Source: Parapedobacter soli
GTDB taxonomy: Bacteria; Bacteroidota; Bacteroidia; Sphingobacteriales; Sphingobacteriaceae
DNA: 64,000 bases
Reading direction: 5' to 3'
NCBI RefSeq assembly: GCF_025460835.1
Contig: NZ_JAMXAY010000014.1
Location: 28,421-92,420, forward strand
Part shown: piece by piece, positions 17,793-26,644 of the stretch
Numbering within the stretch: position 1 is the stretch's first letter
How the letters are laid out: every line of letters begins with the position of its first letter
Made by a program: the position numbers and the translations under genes
Notes under the pieces: model-generated
The model's database searches: none
Seen by the model: the letters and a program-made list of their open reading frames with translations, nothing else
What the model was told of the DNA's origin: nothing

Positions 17793-18815
17793 ATGAAGAA
17801 AATAGGATTTTTATCTTTCGGGCATTGGTCTGACCACCCTGCATATAAAACCCGAACAGCAAGCGATACCCTGCTTCAATCCATTGATTTAGCTGTTGCT
17901 GCCGAGGAAATCGGTTTGGATGGCGCATATTTCCGTGTACATCATTTTGCAGCGCAGCTGGGATCACCGTTCCCGTTGCTTTCGGCTATCGGTGCGAAAA
18001 CAAGCAAAATAGAGATTGGAACAGGGGTAATCGATATGCGGTATGAGAATCCGATGTATATGGTCGAAGACTCCGGTGCGGCTGATTTGATTTCAGGAGG
18101 ACGGCTGCAATTGGGAATCAGCAGGGGTTCGCCAGAGCAGGTAATCGATGGTTGGCGTTATTTCGGTTACGAGCTTGCCGAAGGGGAGAGTGATGCCGAT
18201 ATGGGGCGACGGAAGGCCTTGGAATATTTGGAGCTGTTAAAGGGAGTTGGCTTTGCCGAGCCAAATCCGTACCCGATGTTTCCGAATCCGCCAGGCCTTT
18301 TGCGATTGGAGCCGCATTCGGAGGGGTTGAGGGAGCGTATTTGGTGGGGGGCAGCTTCCAATGCAACAGCTGTTTGGGCTGCCGAGAACGGAATGCACCT
18401 CCAAAGCTCCACCCTGAAATACGACGAGAGCGGCAAGCCCTTCCATGTACAGCAAGCCGAGCAGATCAGGCTTTATAAAGAGGCCTGGAAGAATGCAGGG
18501 CATCAGCGTGAGCCACGGGTGTCGGTGAGCCGGTCTATTTTTGCGTTGGTAACTGACCAAGACCATTATTATTTTGGGCAAGAAGCCAATCGTGTCGATA
18601 AAATCGGATTTATCGAAAATAATAGGCGAGCGGTTTTCGGGAGAAGTTACGCTGCGGAACCCGATAAGCTCATTGAAGAACTGGCCCGCGATGAAGCTAT
18701 CCAGGAGGCTGATACGCTTCTTTTGACAATACCGAATACCTTAGGGGTTGAATACAATGTGCACGTACTGTCTTCTATTTTGGAGCACGTGGCACCCGGA
18801 CTAGGCTGGCGTTGA
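17793..18815 (+). CDS. Luciferase-like (LLM class) flavin-dependent oxidoreductase
   Basis: 340 residues. GGAGGAG just before the previous stop codon is a good ribosome binding site for the ATG at 17793. The sequence is a bacterial-luciferase TIM barrel: EEIGLDGAYFRVHHF, KIEIGTGVIDMRYENPMYMVEDSGAADLISGGRLQLGISRGSPEQ and GAASNATAVWAAENG are hallmark segments for reduced-flavin binding. Such enzymes oxygenate organic substrates with FMNH2, or F420 in other phyla. It is almost certainly co-transcribed with the ThuA/dehydrogenase fusion, yet it is cytoplasmic, so it may act on an imported product. The substrate is unknown. It ends 19 bases from the convergent DUF4397 gene. Confidence 0.88.
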   Translation: MKKIGFLSFGHWSDHPAYKTRTASDTLLQSIDLAVAAEEIGLDGAYFRVHHFAAQLGSPFPLLSAIGAKTSKIEIGTGVIDMRYENPMYMVEDSGAADLISGGRLQLGISRGSPEQVIDGWRYFGYELAEGESDADMGRRKALEYLELLKGVGFAEPNPYPMFPNPPGLLRLEPHSEGLRERIWWGAASNATAVWAAENGMHLQSSTLKYDESGKPFHVQQAEQIRLYKEAWKNAGHQREPRVSVSRSIFALVTDQDHYYFGQEANRVDKIGFIENNRRAVFGRSYAAEPDKLIEELARDEAIQEADTLLLTIPNTLGVEYNVHVLSSILEHVAPGLGWR

Positions 18816-18834
18816 AGCGCTGTTGCGGAAGTTG

Positions 18835-19560
18835 CTAATTAACCCCGCGATGGCGAACGATGCCGATATAAAAGGGCGTCGAGTCATTTCCATTACCGGT
18901 TAGGAATATGGTCAGGTAGTCGCCGGGGTCTAATGCAACACCGGTTCGCCTTGCCAGCTGCCCTCCGTTTTCATCTCGCACGGTTAATACGTGCGTACCT
19001 GTATTTGATGTCAAGATAAACTCCGCAGCACCCTGTCCGGTTTCGGATGTCTCGGTGGGCCTGTCTTGGAATGCTGGAATAGGCTCTCCGGTAGCTATCT
19101 GAAGTGTCACGCGGTGTGGTGTTTCGGCCAAGTTGAAGAATCGCAAGCCAGCTATAGCGGTGGGGTCTTCCGTGCCGGCAGGCAATCGGTCGTCGGTAAG
19201 GAAATGCAGCGGTGCGGCTTCCGTGCCGAAAAGAAAAGATGTATAATATTTGTTCTCCTCTATTGTAAAAGCTGTATCCACAAGCTGGGCCGACTCGTTG
19301 GACGAGATGATTTCCAGTCTGCAGTTTTCATGACTGGGTATCGCATAGAAGTCAATACCCCGGTAGCCTAAACCTTGGCCCAGTGACTGGAGGCCGAGTC
19401 CGACATCCACCCGATGGAGCACTGCCTCTGCTTCCAAAAATGAATTAACCACTGTTACCCCAGACCGGACATCCGGTGTCGGTTCTTCATCTTTTATGCA
19501 TCCGGCGACTAATACCATGCCTGTAAACAGGGATAGACATACAATAAAATTGGCTTTCAT
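18835..19560 (-). CDS. DUF4397 lipoprotein, copy 2
   Basis: 241 residues from the ATG at 19558-19560; two earlier ATGs (19564-19566 and 19591-19593) would give extra residues and, for the earliest, an overlap with the upstream gene. Lipobox LVAGC. The body carries the DUF4397 pattern of beta-rich repeats: a VTVVNSF strand, FLTDDRLPAG, then AIAGLRFFNLAETPHRVTL, and a C-terminal YLTIFLTGN. It is a diverged tandem duplicate of the gene at 19581: both end in VN and share TDDR, RPTET and FLTG blocks. Probably outer-membrane anchored. Function unknown; third gene after the di-haem peroxidase. Confidence 0.85.
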   Translation of the reverse strand: MKANFIVCLSLFTGMVLVAGCIKDEEPTPDVRSGVTVVNSFLEAEAVLHRVDVGLGLQSLGQGLGYRGIDFYAIPSHENCRLEIISSNESAQLVDTAFTIEENKYYTSFLFGTEAAPLHFLTDDRLPAGTEDPTAIAGLRFFNLAETPHRVTLQIATGEPIPAFQDRPTETSETGQGAAEFILTSNTGTHVLTVRDENGGQLARRTGVALDPGDYLTIFLTGNGNDSTPFYIGIVRHRGVN

Positions 19561-19580
19561 CCACATTGTAGTTAATTGAC

Positions 19581-20303
19581 CTAATTGACCCATTGGTACA
19601 CCCTGGCTACATAGAAAGTAGTTGGGTCGCGTTCATCGCCCGTTAAAAAGATGCTGACGTAACTGCCTGCAACCAAATCGACCGGGTCGTTCCTCGTCGC
19701 CACGGTTTCGCCGTTTTCATCTACCACGCTGACTATATACGAGCCAGTAGCCACCGGGATAAAGCCTTCTCTTTCTTTTCCGGTCTGTGGTGTTTCCGTA
19801 GGCCGGTCGCTAAAGGCGGCTATCGGGGTAAGGTCACCGATATGCAGCGTAACGCGCCGGTCGGTATTCGCCAAGTTATAGAACCGCACAGCAGCGATAG
19901 CACTTGCGTCGTCTATGTCCTCAGGCACCCTGTCGTCTGTGATGAAGTGCCGGGGGTCGTCATGTGTGCCGTATACGAAGGATGAATAAAATACGCTGTC
20001 TTGCACGGTGATGGTCGTATCCACGAGCCTGTTATTTTCGTATGTTGAATAAAGCTCCAGCCGAGCCTCCCCGGGGTACATGTATATTGGTGGAGTAGGA
20101 CCGTAAGTCCGATAAAATAGCGGATTCAATACCGATATCGTATTGCGGTCAACATAATAATATACGGCATCAGTCTCGATAAATGCGTTTATAAATGTTG
20201 CCCCTCCGACCTGCTTCGGCTGTGGGTCGGTCCCCTTTAAACAGCCCCCTAAAAACACGACCGTGGTTAATAGGGCAAATATCAAATTCAATCTTTTCAT
20301 CAT
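19581..20303 (-). CDS. DUF4397 lipoprotein, copy 1
   Basis: 240 residues with a clear lipoprotein signal (VVFLGGC). DUF4397 features match those of its neighbour at 18835: GGATFINAF, FITDDRVPEDI, AIAAVRFYNLANTDRRVTL, RPTETPQTG, VVDENGE and YVSIFLTGD. The region between the signal and the first conserved block is rich in Tyr and Pro (TYGPTPPIYMYPG), which its paralogue lacks. It lies 40 bases after the di-haem peroxidase gene and 20 bases before the second copy, so the three probably form one transcript. The family is described in many Bacteroidota envelopes without a known biochemical role. Confidence 0.86.
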   Translation of the reverse strand: MMKRLNLIFALLTTVVFLGGCLKGTDPQPKQVGGATFINAFIETDAVYYYVDRNTISVLNPLFYRTYGPTPPIYMYPGEARLELYSTYENNRLVDTTITVQDSVFYSSFVYGTHDDPRHFITDDRVPEDIDDASAIAAVRFYNLANTDRRVTLHIGDLTPIAAFSDRPTETPQTGKEREGFIPVATGSYIVSVVDENGETVATRNDPVDLVAGSYVSIFLTGDERDPTTFYVARVYQWVN

Positions 20304-20343
20304 ACCCTATCTAACGCATGGGAAAGAATAAATGCTACAGCGC

Positions 20344-21381
20344 TTATTCTTCAAATGGCGACTTTTTCACATCATCCGGAATATCGGATGATAAACTGCC
20401 TAAAAACACAGTGAGGTCTGCTACTTGGTCGTCTGATAAGTCTACCCCCCGCTGCAGTTTTCCCATAATGCGGACGGCTTCGTCCAAGCTATCTACAGAG
20501 CCATCGTGGAAATAGGGCCAGGTATGCGTTACATTTCGCAGACCGGGAACCTTGAAAAAGTATTTCTCTGCTTCATTCTGGCTCACGTCAAACACACCCG
20601 CATCCACCTTTTCAGAACCGGTCTGTTTCCAGTAATCTTCAAAGAGTCCGAATTTCTGCAGCATTTGCCCTCCCAGTGCAACCCCATTATGGCAAGTGAT
20701 ACAGCCCGCGGAAATAAAGGTTTGTAATCCGGCTTGCTCTTGTGCGGTCAATGCAGAGATATCGCCCTCTAAATATTTGTCAAATCGGCTTTCCGGCATC
20801 AGTGTTCGTTCAAAAGCGCCGATAGCGCGGGTGATGTTATCGAATGTAATAGCGTCGCTATCGCTTTTAAAAGCTGCAGGAAAGAGTTCTTGGTAGATTT
20901 CCACTTTTTTGAGGCGGTCTACCAGTTGCTGTTTGTCTTTGATGTTATGTTCAATGGGGTTCAGTATTGGTCCGGCAGCCTGCTCTTCCACATCAACAGC
21001 CCTGCCATCCCAGAACTGCATCTTGTGTAAAGCCGCATGGAAGACGGTGGGCGAATTTCTTGCTCCAACAGACTTATCGTCACCAAGTGAAAACTGGAGG
21101 TTGTCCACTCCGTAATTGCTTAAGCTATGGCATGAATTGCAACTGATGTTTCCTTCGCCTGATAACCTGGTGTCGAAAAATAAATATTTGCCCAATTTTA
21201 CCATGGCTGAATCAGGTCGGCTAACCGCGATGGCGGAGATGGGTTGGAAAAGGACCTGTGCTTGTGCCAATAAGTCAGCGGCAGCCTCGTCCGTGACGGC
21301 CGGCGATTTTTTCTGGCTGTTGTTCATGCAGCTGATCACAACGAAAAGGCCGATAGAGGTGATGGTTAATAACTTCTTCAT
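20344..21381 (-). CDS. Di-haem cytochrome c peroxidase (CcpA/MauG family) lipoprotein
   Basis: 345 residues. Lipobox VISC at about residue 18, so it is probably anchored in the envelope facing the periplasm. Two haem sites: CNSCH near residue 80 and CITCH near residue 230, as in bacterial di-haem peroxidases. Supporting segments are KLGKYLFFDTRLSGEGNISC, ARNSPTVFHAALHKMQFWDGRA, and VPGLRNVTHTWPYFHDGSV. The family reduces hydrogen peroxide with electrons from small cytochromes, or oxidises protein substrates. First gene of a probable operon with two DUF4397 lipoproteins; divergent from the alcohol dehydrogenase gene. Confidence 0.93.
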   Translation of the reverse strand: MKKLLTITSIGLFVVISCMNNSQKKSPAVTDEAAADLLAQAQVLFQPISAIAVSRPDSAMVKLGKYLFFDTRLSGEGNISCNSCHSLSNYGVDNLQFSLGDDKSVGARNSPTVFHAALHKMQFWDGRAVDVEEQAAGPILNPIEHNIKDKQQLVDRLKKVEIYQELFPAAFKSDSDAITFDNITRAIGAFERTLMPESRFDKYLEGDISALTAQEQAGLQTFISAGCITCHNGVALGGQMLQKFGLFEDYWKQTGSEKVDAGVFDVSQNEAEKYFFKVPGLRNVTHTWPYFHDGSVDSLDEAVRIMGKLQRGVDLSDDQVADLTVFLGSLSSDIPDDVKKSPFEE

Positions 21382-21591
21382 TTTTAAAATATTATTTTTT
21401 TATATCTGACATAATCCGGCTATTCTATATCGTAAACACCATAGCCGAGAGAATGTTTTTTGTATCCTCGCCACTTTTGTAATAGGCCACCCGAGTCTAC
21501 TAAAATAAGTTGTACCCTGGAAAGTTTTTTCAGGTGCATTTTACGTAAATTATTGTAGCTTGCATCGTAATTGGAAATAATTGGAGGTATT

Positions 21592-22647
21592 ATGAGCATA
21601 TACACGGTGAAGGCTTTCGGGACCGCCGCGCCGGAGGCGGATTTAAAACAAATGACCATTGATCGCCGGACAGTGACGGCCAAGGACGTTGAAATAGACA
21701 TTCTGTATTGTGGCGTATGCCATTCTGATTTGCACACCGCTCGCAATGAATGGGGTGGCACGGTGTATCCCAACGTTCCGGGGCATGAAATTGTCGGGCG
21801 CATTACCCATGTTGGTAGCGGGGTAACCAAATTCAACGTAGGTGATCTGGCGGGTGTAGGCTGCATGGTAGATAGCTGCCGCGAATGCGATAGTTGCAAA
21901 GGAGGGTTAGAACAGTATTGTGAAAAAGGTAATATCCAGACGTATAACGGGCATGACACACATTTGAACCGGCAAACCTTTGGTGGTTATTCCGAACGGG
22001 TGGTGGTAGATGAGGATTTCGTATTAAGGATACCCGACAAGCTGGATTTAGCCGCTACGGCTCCTTTGCTCTGCGCGGGCATTACCACGTATTCACCGCT
22101 GCGGCGCTGGGATGTGGGCGCCGGGAAACGGGTGGGTGTCGTTGGCATCGGCGGCTTAGGGCATATGGGCGTAAAAATAGCAAAAGCGATGGGTGCTTAC
22201 GTGGTGGTTTTCACCACATCACTTTCCAAAGTGGCGGACGCCAAGCGGTTGGGTGCTGATGAAGTTATACTGTCTACAGACAACGAGCAAATGAGAACAC
22301 ATGCAAAAAGTCTGCATTTCATTCTAGACTGCGTATCGGCCCAACATGATATTAACGCATATTTAAAGTTGTTGAAAAGAGACGGTACGCTTACGCTCGT
22401 TGGTGCGCCCGAACTCCCGCTTCCGGTGTCGCCGTTCAGCCTGATTCCCGGGCGCCGGAGTTTAGCGGGCTCATTGATTGGCGGTATTGCCGAAACACAG
22501 GAGATGCTCGACTTCTGCGGGCGGCATAACATTGTTTCGGATGTCGAAGTAATTCGAATGCAAGACATCAATGAAGCGTTTGACCGTATGTTGAAGGGCG
22601 ACGTGAAATATCGTTTTGTTATTGATATGGCGTCGTTGAAAGATTAA
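21592..22647 (+). CDS. Zinc-dependent NAD(P) alcohol dehydrogenase (cinnamyl-alcohol/YahK type)
   Basis: 351 residues from the ATG at 21592, which has a strong GGAGG six bases upstream; the TTG at 21571 is not needed. Medium-chain dehydrogenase with the catalytic zinc ligands in YCGVCHSDLHT and GHEIVG, the structural zinc cysteines in CRECDSCKGGLEQYC, and the cofactor fold GVVGIGGLGHMGVKIAKAMG. The first glycine loop followed by FTTS rather than an acidic residue suggests NADP preference. Reduces aldehydes or oxidises primary alcohols in the cytoplasm; YahK-type enzymes often act in aldehyde detoxification. Monocistronic, divergent from the peroxidase gene. Confidence 0.95.
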   Translation: MSIYTVKAFGTAAPEADLKQMTIDRRTVTAKDVEIDILYCGVCHSDLHTARNEWGGTVYPNVPGHEIVGRITHVGSGVTKFNVGDLAGVGCMVDSCRECDSCKGGLEQYCEKGNIQTYNGHDTHLNRQTFGGYSERVVVDEDFVLRIPDKLDLAATAPLLCAGITTYSPLRRWDVGAGKRVGVVGIGGLGHMGVKIAKAMGAYVVVFTTSLSKVADAKRLGADEVILSTDNEQMRTHAKSLHFILDCVSAQHDINAYLKLLKRDGTLTLVGAPELPLPVSPFSLIPGRRSLAGSLIGGIAETQEMLDFCGRHNIVSDVEVIRMQDINEAFDRMLKGDVKYRFVIDMASLKD

Positions 22648-22892
22648 TTAATCCCCACCATATCCCAATCAGTTTCCCCTGGGTTAGACTCAAACCGGGT
22701 TAGGTAGGATGCTCGTTCGGGGCAGATTGACACCTTGGACTTATACTGGATTTAATATGTTTTTGTAGCGAAGTAGGTGTTAACCGGTCACGAAGCAGTT
22801 GTCCAGATGACGTTAACGAAATACGAACGGCGTATGTAACACGCGAAATTATAGGATGATTTTACCGGACAAGCGGTGGATACGACGGGACG

Positions 22893-23624
22893 TCAATACC
22901 GGAAGCACTGCAATTCCCCGTCACTTCTGCTGCAGAGCAGGTAGCGTTGACCGTCGTCATATAATGGGCCGACGTAGGCCAATGGACCGCAATCGTGGGG
23001 CAGCGGTTCTGAAAGCGTATCGTCAGGCGGCTCGACATCGTTGGTTCGGTTAGTACGGCTACCCGCTTGCCGCTGGAGCAGTCTTCCACGGCCATCATAC
23101 GATAGTCGCTGCCGGTCCGTTCCAACCTCGATGCGTACGGTCTTATCGTTGCTGGTCAATAGAGCGCCCTGCGTAGCCCGCTGTGGTAGTTTCAACGAGA
23201 AACCGGGCAGGGGATCTCCATCTGTATCGATGCGGTAAAGCCTTTCGGCCGTGGTAAATACCAGGCTCCGATCGGGTAGCTGGGAAATACTGTCCACGAT
23301 TGGTCCCGGTAATTGTGCATTCCATAGTTTTTGTCCCGCTGGCGAAATGGCATGGAGGATATGGTAGGCATCTTGTACCAGGATGAAGCGGCCACTGTCA
23401 CTATACAGGCGTACAGAAGGGGCTGTGATAGCCCTGACGTTGAGGTCGAATGTCCACAATGCGCCATAACTGGTTTGTGGTTCCTCCTCTGTTACAATGG
23501 TTTCTTCCGGTATATGCTCTGGTAGCTGTACAACATCTTTTTTAGCTAAATTTGAAAAATAGAAGTATGAAACGGCTATAATAGTGACAAAAAGCACCGA
23601 GATAATAATGATCAGATTTCTCAT
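22893..23624 (-). CDS. Membrane-anchored hypothetical protein with PQQ-like beta repeats
   Basis: 243 residues. An uncleaved N-terminal transmembrane helix (about residues 3-24) is followed by an acidic linker. The rest alternates short beta-rich stretches such as ALWTFDLNVRAI, FILVQDAYHILHAISPAGQKLWNAQLPG and SLVFTTAERLYRIDTDGD, which resemble blades of a PQQ-like propeller, but there are too few for a full one. It ends RYLLCSRSDGELQCFRY. I do not recognise the family. The sequence CAAATCTA at 23631-23638 is a good -7 box on this strand and implies a very short leader. About 245 bases without a gene separate it from the convergent alcohol dehydrogenase. Confidence 0.65.
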   Translation of the reverse strand: MRNLIIIISVLFVTIIAVSYFYFSNLAKKDVVQLPEHIPEETIVTEEEPQTSYGALWTFDLNVRAITAPSVRLYSDSGRFILVQDAYHILHAISPAGQKLWNAQLPGPIVDSISQLPDRSLVFTTAERLYRIDTDGDPLPGFSLKLPQRATQGALLTSNDKTVRIEVGTDRQRLSYDGRGRLLQRQAGSRTNRTNDVEPPDDTLSEPLPHDCGPLAYVGPLYDDGQRYLLCSRSDGELQCFRY

Positions 23625-23663
23625 CTTTTACAAATCTAACACAAAAAGTGCCAGTTTCCAATC

Positions 23664-23694
23664 TTGCATATCAAACCAATTATAATTAAGTTTG
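23664..23694 (+). promoter_or_regulatory. Promoter of the DUF423 gene
   Basis: TTG at 23664-23666 and TAAGTTTG at 23687-23694, spaced 20 bases, fit the Bacteroidota -33/-7 pattern. Transcription would start about 45 bases before the ATG at 23745, which supports that start over an open frame beginning at 23664. Confidence 0.55.
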
Positions 23695-23744
23695 GCAAAA
23701 TATTGCAATCGAAAGTTGGCCTTGAAAAAATCACAGACATACCG

Positions 23745-24134
23745 ATGAATAAACGAATTATTCTCACCGCATCATTCTTTGGCTTGGCAGCAGTGATACT
23801 GGGTGCCTTTGGGGCACACGGTCTGGAAGATAAAGTTAGCAACGATAGCCTTGAAGTGTGGAAAACGGCAGTGGATTATCAGTTTTATCATACGCTCGCC
23901 CTGTTGTTTCTAGCTACTTTCTCAAGAGCAAAAAACACCTATATTCGCTTTTCCTTCATTACTTTCACACTTGGGATTTTACTATTCTCCGGTTCGTTGT
24001 ATATACTGAGCACCCGTGCGATTACGGGCTTCGGAGCGGCTGCCATCCTGGGGCCTATTACACCCATAGGTGGATTGTGCTTTATTTTGGGATGGATAGG
24101 CTTGTTTGTAGCCACCATCAAGAATAAGGGGTAA
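23745..24134 (+). CDS. DUF423 family small membrane protein
   Basis: 129 residues from the ATG at 23745. Four hydrophobic helices fill the protein. The N-terminal GLAAVILGAFGAHGLE and the YQFYHTLALLFLATF segment are diagnostic of DUF423 (YwdK/YgdD-like). Inner-membrane location. The family is widespread, without an established activity. A frame open from 23664 would add 27 residues, but the -7 box lies inside that extension. Located 26 bases before priA on the same strand, so the two may share a transcript. Confidence 0.92.
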   Translation: MNKRIILTASFFGLAAVILGAFGAHGLEDKVSNDSLEVWKTAVDYQFYHTLALLFLATFSRAKNTYIRFSFITFTLGILLFSGSLYILSTRAITGFGAAAILGPITPIGGLCFILGWIGLFVATIKNKG

Positions 24135-24160
24135 CACACATACCCGATTTTTTATTTTTT

Positions 24161-26644
24161 ATGCTGGAGTTCACCGATGGGAAGACACAAACCCGCGTTA
24201 CGCTATTTGTCGAGGTAATATTGCCGCTGGCTATTGCCAAGACATACACCTACCGGGTACCGTACGAATGGAATGCCAACGTAGCCGTGGGCAAGCGTGT
24301 CATCGTCCAGTTCGGGAAAAGTAAAGTCTATTCTGCCATCATCAGCCGGGTGACGGACCAAGCCCCTCAATTGTACGAAGCGAAATATATCCTCGATGTG
24401 CTGGATGAAGCACCGGTGGTAGATAGCACTCAGCTCCACTTATGGGATTGGATATCATCCTATTACCTCTGTTCGCTTGGAGAAGTGATGCAGGCCGCAC
24501 TCCCGGCAGCACTGAAGCTGGCTAGCGAAACGCGGATTGTTGCCGCGCAAAATACCGGAGTAGATCGATCTGAGTTGAGTGACAAAGAATTCTTAATCCT
24601 CGACGCGCTTGACATCGCGCCCGAACTGAAGGTAAGCGACATCGTAAAACTATTGGGTCAGAAAAGTGTTTTCCCCTTGTTGAAGCGGCTTTTTGAAAAG
24701 GGGCTTATCCTGATCTCCGAAGAAATAGCACCTAGATATCGGCCAAAGATGAAGGTGTTCGTTAGCTTGCACAGCGACTATACAGACAATGCCGGTAGAA
24801 AGGCGTTGTTAGAGTCACTGGCTAGGGCTCCAAAGCAACAGGACGCGGTGATGGCTTATATCCAGCTGAGCCGCCAACAACCCGAAGTAGCAAAGACCGA
24901 TATCATGGAGGCCAGTGGCTGCAGCTCAGCCATAATCGCTTCGCTGGTTGAAAAAGGGGTGTTTGTCGCCGAGGAGCGGGCAGTAAGCCGGTTAGCGGGT
25001 GAGGATGTGGAGGTAACGGCTAGCTTTACCTTCAGTGATGCACAATCACGTGCTTTTGACGATATCAATAGGCAATTTGCAGAAAAGGATGTCGTGCTGC
25101 TACACGGTGTCACCGCGTCGGGTAAGACGCAGGTGTACATCCGGCTGATAGAGGCAGCTATGGCCTGTGGCCGGAACGTCTTGTATCTATTGCCCGAGAT
25201 TGCGCTGACTACACAGATCACCGAGCGCCTGTGTAAGCATTTCGGTAACAAACTGGGGGTATACCATTCGCGCTTTAGCGACAATGAGCGGGCTGAAGTA
25301 TGGCATAAGGTACTCCAAAATGAATACCAGATCATCATAGGGGCACGGTCGGCGGTTTTTCTTCCTTTTCAGTCGCTGGGATTCATCGTGGTAGACGAAG
25401 AGCATGAGACGTCATATAAACAATTCGACCCTGCACCAAGGTACCACGCGCGCGATACGGCGATTTATCTTGGCCACCTGCACGGAGCGAAAGTGCTGCT
25501 GGGTTCCGCTACACCGGCTATCGAAAGCTTTTACAACGCCCGCGCCGGCAAATACGGGTTGGCCACGCTGACACAACGGTTCGGCGATGCCAAGCTGCCT
25601 GAAATCGTAACGGTAAATATCAGCGAAGAGAGCCGCAAAGGTACTATGTTTACCTATTTTAGTGCCGTACTCTTACAGGAGATGGAGAAGGCGTTGGCTG
25701 AGGGCCAACAAGTAATCCTTTTCCAGAATAGGCGTGGGCACACGCCACTGCTGCAGTGCAAGACGTGTGGTTATATCGCCAAATGCATCCATTGTGATGT
25801 GAGCCTCACTTATCATAAAAGCAGCGGACATTTGCACTGCCACTATTGCGGGTTTACCGAAGCACCGCTGCAGGTTTGCCCGGCATGCGGCTCAACTCAT
25901 ATCGAAAGTAAGGGCTTTGGTACTGAGCGGATAGAGGAAGAGCTGGAAACGCTGCTGCCGCAGGCCCGCATCGGTCGCCTCGACCTCGACTCGACCAAGG
26001 GCAAGTATGGGTTTGAGCGTGTGTTGACGGCTTTTGATGAACATCGGTATGATGTATTGGTGGGTACACAGATGGTAGCAAAGGGGTTGGACTTCGGAAA
26101 AGTAAGCGTTATCGGTATCATCAATGCCGACGGTCTGATTAATTACCCCGATTTCCGTGCGCATGAGCGGGCATTTTCGTTACTAGCCCAGGTGAGTGGT
26201 CGCGCCGGGCGCCGAAACAGCAGCGGGAAGGTAGTCATCCAATCCTACGCGCCCAACCACCGTGTTATCCAACAGGTAATTGCCAACGACTACGAAGGCA
26301 TGTTCATGGCGGAGGTCGCCGAACGGAAAAATTTTGGTTATCCGCCGTTTTTCCGGTTGTTTAAGGTGGAAGTGAAACACAAAGAACAGCAAGCTGCGCA
26401 CGAGGGGGCACTCCGTTTAGTGGCGCTGCTGCGCGAGATACTGGGCCACCGGGTTTTCGGGCCTGAAGTGCCGCTTGTGGGGCGCGTGCGAAATTACTAT
26501 ATCTTTGGTGTGCTGCTCAAAATTGAGCGGGCAGGCATCAGCATTGTCAAAGTAAAAGAGCAGATTTCCGTCGCCCTGCAGCGTTTTGAAACCAATAAAG
26601 CTAACCGCGGCGTGCGGGTACAGGTCGATGTGGATCCCTATTGA
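24161..26644 (+). CDS. priA: Primosomal protein N' (replication restart helicase PriA)
   Basis: 827 residues, full length for PriA. It is the 3'-to-5' helicase that reloads the replisome at stalled forks. The N-terminal DNA-binding region (about 1-110) is followed by a helicase core: Walker A GVTASGKT near residue 316, DEEHETS Walker B, SATPAIES, and a zinc region starting at CKTC near residue 532 (CKTC, CIHC, CHYC, CPAC: eight cysteines for two zinc ions). The C-terminal motifs VGTQMVAKGLDF and QVSGRAGR are intact. Start at ATG 24161. The last seven bases overlap the end of the convergent outer-membrane protein gene. Confidence 0.97.
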   Translation: MLEFTDGKTQTRVTLFVEVILPLAIAKTYTYRVPYEWNANVAVGKRVIVQFGKSKVYSAIISRVTDQAPQLYEAKYILDVLDEAPVVDSTQLHLWDWISSYYLCSLGEVMQAALPAALKLASETRIVAAQNTGVDRSELSDKEFLILDALDIAPELKVSDIVKLLGQKSVFPLLKRLFEKGLILISEEIAPRYRPKMKVFVSLHSDYTDNAGRKALLESLARAPKQQDAVMAYIQLSRQQPEVAKTDIMEASGCSSAIIASLVEKGVFVAEERAVSRLAGEDVEVTASFTFSDAQSRAFDDINRQFAEKDVVLLHGVTASGKTQVYIRLIEAAMACGRNVLYLLPEIALTTQITERLCKHFGNKLGVYHSRFSDNERAEVWHKVLQNEYQIIIGARSAVFLPFQSLGFIVVDEEHETSYKQFDPAPRYHARDTAIYLGHLHGAKVLLGSATPAIESFYNARAGKYGLATLTQRFGDAKLPEIVTVNISEESRKGTMFTYFSAVLLQEMEKALAEGQQVILFQNRRGHTPLLQCKTCGYIAKCIHCDVSLTYHKSSGHLHCHYCGFTEAPLQVCPACGSTHIESKGFGTERIEEELETLLPQARIGRLDLDSTKGKYGFERVLTAFDEHRYDVLVGTQMVAKGLDFGKVSVIGIINADGLINYPDFRAHERAFSLLAQVSGRAGRRNSSGKVVIQSYAPNHRVIQQVIANDYEGMFMAEVAERKNFGYPPFFRLFKVEVKHKEQQAAHEGALRLVALLREILGHRVFGPEVPLVGRVRNYYIFGVLLKIERAGISIVKVKEQISVALQRFETNKANRGVRVQVDVDPY

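Noticed and set aside
21420..21959. A 179-codon minus-strand frame against the alcohol dehydrogenase
   Set aside because: Antisense to a gene with complete zinc motifs; no start context or family match.
22648..22892. Intergenic stretch between the alcohol dehydrogenase and the membrane-anchored protein
   Set aside because: I looked for a terminator, a small gene and repeats on both strands and saw nothing convincing.
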